Below, in pieces: positions 7,416 to 10,477 of a DNA stretch of 10,477 bases. This stretch comes from Gammaproteobacteria bacterium. Lineage in GTDB: Bacteria > Pseudomonadota > Gammaproteobacteria > Xanthomonadales > Wenzhouxiangellaceae. The notes beneath the pieces were generated by a model. That model had not been told where the DNA came from. It worked only from the letters and a program-made list of their open reading frames with translations, and made no database searches. The position numbers and the translations under genes are program-made. The DNA lies in assembly GCA_003561495.1 (NCBI GenBank), contig PWWM01000015.1:1-10477 (forward strand). The letters are read 5' to 3'. Each line of letters starts with the position of its first letter. Positions within the stretch are counted from its first letter, which is position 1.

Positions 7416-7535
7416 CTTGCCCCGGCCTGACTCGCCATCGCCACATCCTCACAACTTGCAGTCGAACTCCATCATGCAAGCTACCAAGTCTGTGGGCAAG
7501 ATGCACTTCGACTTTGGTCGTGCCTTTGATCGATT

Positions 7536-7558
7536 TCTATAACGCAGTAGGGGATGGA
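7536..7558 (-). promoter_or_regulatory. Weak candidate promoter for the signalling cluster
   Basis: Read on the minus strand, TATAGA (7541-7536) resembles a -10 box, with a poor T-rich -35 (about 7558) 15-16 nt away. It lies about 120 nt upstream of the nucleotidyltransferase ATG. No better sigma-70 match was seen in 7416-7570, which otherwise holds nothing recognisable. The match is weak and the call is mostly positional. Confidence 0.2.
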
Positions 7559-7570
7559 AAAAGAAGAGCA

Positions 7571-7642
7571 GACCACAGAGACACAGAGGTCACGGAGAAA
7601 GATAAAAAAGTAACTCTTTTCTCTGTGTCCTCTGTGCCTCTC
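7571..7642. repeat. Imperfect palindromic CACAGAG-type dispersed repeat, copy 2
   Basis: The left arm (7571-7600, GACCACAGAGACACAGAGG onward) is identical to copy 1 (538-567) except for one base. The right arm (7617-7642) contains TTTTCTCTGTGTCCTCTGTG and lacks the outer part present in copy 1 (GTGG...CTTTTCTTGTTCC). The loop is AT-rich. The truncated right arm ends where the IS110 element appears to begin, suggesting that the insertion interrupted this copy. It lies between the IS and the signalling cluster and could act as a hairpin terminator for transposase transcripts. Confidence 0.75.
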
Positions 7643-7694
7643 ATCAAACAGACTTCCAAGTGATTGTTTTTATTAGATCTCATTGACTGGTCGC

Positions 7695-9029
7695 TCATGC
7701 TGCCTGGACGAGCTCAAAACCCATTTTTCGGGCCTTTCTGTGCAGTGCTTGCAGTTGCCGGGCTCGGCGTTGTTCCTCATGGGCTTCAATGCCCTTTTCG
7801 ACATAGGACTGCCCTTGGGTGAGCATGGCGTAGATCAGTCGTGCAAGTTGGTGAGCCGTGGCTTTGATGGCTTGACGTTTGTCCATCCTGGCCAAGCGGG
7901 CACGATGGCAGGCGCCAATGAAGCTTTGGCTATTGCGTGCATTGGCAGCAGCCTGTTTGAGGGCCTGGCCGGCGCGATTGACAACCTTATGCGTCGGCTT
8001 CCCCACAGGCTTACCGCCGGAGATGCGGGTCGGAGGAGCCAGTGTGAGCCACGAGCAAAAGTGTTGACTGGTGGGGAAGCGTGACAGGTCTGGGCCGATC
8101 TCTCCGGCCAACACCAAAGCGGTATCGACCGAGACACAGGGAATCGCAGTCAGGTCCACACCCAGTACTTCACACAAGGCGCCATGCAGCCGTTTCTGCC
8201 CCGCACTACTGCGATGCGTGCTCTTGAGGCGTTTGGTTGGGGCAGGCGGATCGGCCATGAGGATCGGAAGTTTGGCCATGGCCTGCTCGATCTGGGTGTT
8301 GCACTCGGCAATCTGTCGATCCAGAAAATCGTAGTGATCCAAGGCTTGGGACAAAGCAAATAGATGCTCAGTGCGCCAGTTGCCATACAGGCTGCGTGCA
8401 ATCGTCTGTTCACTGGCACGTACACGACCATCCCGCAGTTTGGCCAACCGTGCCGGATCACGCTCACCGGCCACAATGGCCCGCACAATGGCCATACCGG
8501 TTTTCCCGGCTAGATCGCTCACCACCTGATCCAGCTGCACATTCATCTGAACCAACGCCTTTTGCATGTGAGCCACACAGCGCGATTGATCAGCCACCTT
8601 CGTGGCACTCTGGCGAACTACAGCGCGCAGCGTACAGATCTTGTCAGTCGGCCGGAAAGCCCCCCGCAACAAGCCATGACTCATCAATTCCCAGATCCAC
8701 TGACAATCCAGTACATCCGACTTTCGACCAGAAACCTGCCGGGTCGCCCGAGCATTGACCAGAAAAACCTCAAAACCCCGTTGATCCAGGATTTCGTACA
8801 AGGGAATCCAATACACTCCAGTCGATTCCATCGCCACCTGAACCACACCCAGCGACTCCAGCCAGTCCGCCAGCGCCTCCAAATCGTCGCTGAAACTGGA
8901 AAAACATCGCACCGAATCCTCCGTCACCGTTGGGTCAACCGCCACCCAATGCTCACGTGATCCCACGTCAATTCCCGCGCAATTCGGAAAAACTACCTTC
9001 AACCGCCGCTTCAAACGCTTGCGTCCCAT
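7695..9029 (-). CDS. IS110-family transposase (DEDD recombinase)
   Basis: The 444-residue protein has the IS110 plan. The N-terminal RuvC-like DEDD domain has D21 (in AGIDVGS), E68 (VAMESTGVYW), D105 and D108 (GRKSDVLDCQ). A coiled-coil region follows (about 135-255), and then a C-terminal Tnp_IS116/IS110/IS902 domain (about 290-375, IPCVSVDTALVLAGEIG then RISGGKPVGK), where the family's nucleophilic serine is expected at S337 in the S-G-G motif. The basic N terminus (GRKRLKRRLK) and a charged C-terminal tail make it slightly longer than most members. The frame is intact, so it may be active. The ATG has a strong GGAGGT seven nt upstream (9037-9042). IS110 enzymes work with a bridge RNA encoded in the element's noncoding end; see the candidate just upstream. 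Confidence 0.95.
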   Translation of the reverse strand: MGRKRLKRRLKVVFPNCAGIDVGSREHWVAVDPTVTEDSVRCFSSFSDDLEALADWLESLGVVQVAMESTGVYWIPLYEILDQRGFEVFLVNARATRQVSGRKSDVLDCQWIWELMSHGLLRGAFRPTDKICTLRAVVRQSATKVADQSRCVAHMQKALVQMNVQLDQVVSDLAGKTGMAIVRAIVAGERDPARLAKLRDGRVRASEQTIARSLYGNWRTEHLFALSQALDHYDFLDRQIAECNTQIEQAMAKLPILMADPPAPTKRLKSTHRSSAGQKRLHGALCEVLGVDLTAIPCVSVDTALVLAGEIGPDLSRFPTSQHFCSWLTLAPPTRISGGKPVGKPTHKVVNRAGQALKQAAANARNSQSFIGACHRARLARMDKRQAIKATAHQLARLIYAMLTQGQSYVEKGIEAHEEQRRARQLQALHRKARKMGFELVQAA

Positions 9030-9054
9030 AGCCTCTACCTCCGATAATCAACAT

Positions 9055-9210
9055 AGTGCGCGAGAAACACGGTGGCAAAGGATTCAATCTCTCATACGAG
9101 GTCATGGCCTCAGCCATGCCGTCAGCGACTCCACGCCGATACCGTGACGGCCACTCTCTGTGACGGGTGCAAACACACCATTGACACATTCGGCCTCTTT
9201 CTCGCGCACT
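9055..9210 (-). ncRNA. Candidate IS110 bridge RNA (structured leader)
   Basis: A perfect 13-bp inverted repeat (AGTGCGCGAGAAA at 9055-9067 and its complement at 9198-9210) encloses 130 nt with further hairpins in the RNA sense. One is a TGTG/CACA stem, internal loop and GGTG/CACC stem (9159-9188). Others are CCGTCA/TGACGG closing a 20-nt loop (9119-9150), CATGGC-CTCA-GCCATG (9103-9118) and CTCATACGAG (9091-9100). Several stem-loops with large loops in the 5' noncoding end of an IS110-group element is where bridge RNAs are encoded. The closing outer stem is not typical of the described IS621 RNA, so this may be a variant or only an mRNA leader structure. Transcript ends are not known. Confidence 0.45.
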
Positions 9211-9234
9211 CTTATTTTGCACCCTGTTTGCACC

Positions 9235-9299
9235 GCGACAGCGGGCCCGGTAACGGGACTGAAAACTCTGTGGTCTTCTCTTCTTTTCTCTTTCGCGAC
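9235..9299. repeat. 60-bp-period dispersed repeat, copy 2 (inverted, rotated)
   Basis: GCGAC at 9235-9239 recurs exactly 60 bp later at 9295-9299. The GC-rich block 9235-9263 is the reverse complement of 490-518 with one mismatch in 29. The pyrimidine-rich block 9266-9299 (CTCTGTGGTCTTC onward) matches the reverse complement of about 514-547 with small indels. The order of the two blocks is rotated relative to copy 1. It starts at the presumed IS110 right end and finishes 2 nt before the stop codon of the 9302-10024 gene, so it is the entire intergenic spacer there. Confidence 0.75.
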
Positions 9300-9301
9300 C
9301 C

Positions 9302-10024
9302 CTAAGGGCCTCTACCCACCCACTCCGAAAACGGCCAGTCACTGCCAGCCCGCATGGCCTGCAATGCGCTGTGTTCGCGCTGTTCGATGGTATCGAGGAA
9401 ATGATCGGCGCCGTGCATGTGGGCGAAGGCATCAAGCCCGCGACGCAGGAACCCCTGCAAGGCCCCGAATCCGGCCATGACCGCCGGTCCGTGCATCATG
9501 CGAATCAGACGATGCACCATGGGACGACGCACGGTTTCATCGAGCAGGTCACCCAGTTTCCGAATCAGGACAAGCTGGTGCTCCCGACCTTCCCAATCGC
9601 CCTGGGCGCGGTAGGCATGGGCGTAAGCCGGCTGATCCAATTCGCCGCTCTCGTCCAGGCAATCGGCCACAGCCAGGTCGAATTCCAGGCTGACCGCCTG
9701 CAATTGCACGGCATCCCCGACAGCCCGCAGCAGGTGCGTGGGCAGCATACGGCTCATGACCGGCACAACCCGCTTGAGCTGGCGGTCACGTTCGAGCACA
9801 TCACGACCACCATACAGCTCATCCAGAAAAAACTCGCAGGCCGGCCGGTAGCGGGGATCACCGCGCAGATCGGCATAGGTGGCATCGAGACGGTCGCGCT
9901 GCCATTGCTGCAGCGCATCGAGCCTTTGCCGCCGCTTGAACTCCAGCACTGCGATGGTATCGGCAATGACCTGGTTGCGCCCGATCTGCGCACGCAGGTG
10001 TTCGACCGCCGCGGCGTGGTTCAT
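9302..10024 (-). CDS. Conserved helical protein of unknown function
   Basis: The 240 residues are predicted almost entirely helical, soluble, without a signal peptide. Charged N-terminal helices (MNHAAAVEHLRAQIGRN, then FKRRQRLDALQQWQRDRL) lead to the most distinctive stretch, CEFFLDELYGGRDVLERDRQLKRVVP (63-88), and a further helical half ending WPFSEWVGRGP. I recognise this FFLxELYG...RD pattern as a recurrent proteobacterial hypothetical family but know no function. Its ATG overlaps the stop of the peroxiredoxin gene (ATGA), so the two are translationally coupled and may share a role in oxidative stress; that is inference. The stop abuts a dispersed repeat (9235-9299), so the last residues could have been altered by its insertion. 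Confidence 0.85.
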   Translation of the reverse strand: MNHAAAVEHLRAQIGRNQVIADTIAVLEFKRRQRLDALQQWQRDRLDATYADLRGDPRYRPACEFFLDELYGGRDVLERDRQLKRVVPVMSRMLPTHLLRAVGDAVQLQAVSLEFDLAVADCLDESGELDQPAYAHAYRAQGDWEGREHQLVLIRKLGDLLDETVRRPMVHRLIRMMHGPAVMAGFGALQGFLRRGLDAFAHMHGADHFLDTIEQREHSALQAMRAGSDWPFSEWVGRGP

Positions 10025-10470
10025 CCCAACTCCCGAATGACTTCGATCAGCTCCTCTCGACTGCGCCGAAACAGGGCAACCGCCTCGACATGACGGTATC
10101 GCACGACCTGCTGCTCGTCGACCAGGAAGACGCCGCGCTTCATGCCCACCAGCGCCTTGCAGCCATAGCGTGCCGCCACTTCGAGGTTCGGGTCACTCAG
10201 GAGCACGAACGGCAGATTGTGACGTTCGCGGAAATCGCGATGGGATTGTGCATCGTCCGGACTGATGCCAACCACCTCCACACCCAGATCGGAGAACGCC
10301 TCCAGCCCGTCGCGATAATCACAGAGCTGACGAGTGCACACCGGGGTGTTGTCGCCCGGATAGAACACCAGCAACACGCGCCGCCCGGCGTGTTCGGACA
10401 GCTTGAATTTCTCTCCATCGGAAGACTCAAGCTCAAAGTCTGCTGCAATTTCACCAAGTTGAACGCTCAT
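10021..10470 (-). CDS. Peroxiredoxin, Bcp/PrxQ type
   Basis: The 149-residue protein has the AhpC/TSA thioredoxin-like fold: GEIAADFELESSDGEKFKLSEHAG, then VLLVFYPGDNTPVCTRQLCDYRD. The peroxidatic cysteine is C45 (TPVCT) and the resolving cysteine C50, the C-x4-C spacing of PrxQ/Bcp enzymes that form an intramolecular disulfide. GVEVVGISPDD and the strands FVLLSD and GVFLVDEQQVVRY are also typical. It reduces hydrogen peroxide and organic hydroperoxides in the cytoplasm and is recycled by thioredoxin. Length is normal (about 150). The start is the ATG at 10470; only 7 bases upstream remain in the window (TTCTGGA in the sense strand), so the ribosome site and promoter cannot be judged. A longer start outside the window is unlikely, since the fold begins at residue 5. 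It is followed by the overlapping helical-protein gene. Confidence 0.93.
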   Translation of the reverse strand: MSVQLGEIAADFELESSDGEKFKLSEHAGRRVLLVFYPGDNTPVCTRQLCDYRDGLEAFSDLGVEVVGISPDDAQSHRDFRERHNLPFVLLSDPNLEVAARYGCKALVGMKRGVFLVDEQQVVRYRHVEAVALFRRSREELIEVIRELG

Positions 10471-10477
10471 TCCAGAA

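Larger units (their letters stand above)
7643..9234 (-). mobile_element. IS110-family insertion sequence (approximate ends)
   Basis: About 1.6 kb with a single transposase gene, a short 3' end (about 50 nt) and a long 5' end (about 205 nt), the layout of the IS110 group proper rather than IS1111. As usual for the family, no terminal inverted repeats or target duplication are obvious. The right end is placed at 9234, where the sequence changes to a recognisable 60-bp dispersed repeat. The left end is placed at about 7643, where similarity to the palindromic repeat stops. Both ends are estimates within about 10 bp on the right and about 20 bp on the left. The element sits in repeats between two operons without interrupting a visible gene. 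Confidence 0.7.

Noticed and set aside
523..7642. Composite transposon bounded by the palindromic repeats
   Set aside because: The repeats carry no transposase and occur as generic intergenic elements; only one IS is present and it lies outside the block.
8968..9435. Minus-strand open frame of 155 codons across the IS leader and into the neighbouring gene
   Set aside because: It crosses the IS boundary, a dispersed repeat and two real genes, and has low-complexity translation; the region is better explained as structured noncoding RNA.
9371..10093. Plus-strand frame of 240 codons opposite the helical-protein gene
   Set aside because: It overlaps the stop/start junction of two coupled minus-strand genes and resembles no family.

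Overview
All supportable genes lie on the minus strand. Gene content suggests a proteobacterium, most likely a moderately GC-rich gammaproteobacterium: a CbrA/CrbS-type transporter-kinase with its satellite genes, a PrxQ/Bcp peroxiredoxin, REP-type palindromes and dispersed CACAGAG-type repeats. The sequence alone does not give a genus.

Layout in the direction of transcription (right to left). (1) 10470-9302: a Bcp/PrxQ peroxiredoxin gene overlaps by 4 nt with a gene for an uncharacterised helical protein; this pair ends at a repeat. (2) About 9234-7643: an IS110-family insertion sequence with an intact DEDD transposase (7695-9029). A roughly 205-nt leader upstream of the transposase folds into a candidate bridge RNA. 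Dispersed repeats border both ends. (3) 7415-664: a tightly packed signalling cluster. It holds a DUF294-type nucleotidyltransferase, a 64-residue two-helix membrane protein, a 920-residue sodium/solute-symporter-STAC-histidine kinase, a receiver-only response regulator, and a 727-residue membrane protein in which a degenerate kinase module is fused to a DEDDh 3'-5' exonuclease. Spacing is -3, +1, +197 and +2 nt, and the one large gap holds a REPIN-like inverted repeat. (4) 459-1: the N-terminal part of a cyclic-nucleotide-binding protein that leaves the window, separated from the cluster by a palindromic repeat.

The likely joint role of cluster 3 plus gene 4 is sensing of a transported nutrient or the cell's energy state. 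The SSS domain could sense or carry a small metabolite, and the kinase would phosphorylate the lone receiver. The cNMP-binding and nucleotidyltransferase proteins, normally domains of a single polypeptide, would add a second-messenger or nucleotidylation layer. Related gene sets occur near acetate-utilisation genes (acs/actP) in other gammaproteobacteria, but no acs is visible here, so a role in acetate or C2 metabolism is only an inference.

The items that most deserve a second look are the exonuclease fused to a dead kinase, the apparent split of the cNMP/DUF294 architecture, the structured RNA upstream of the IS110 transposase with a 9-nt complement at the element's presumed end, and the repeat families around the cluster and the IS.
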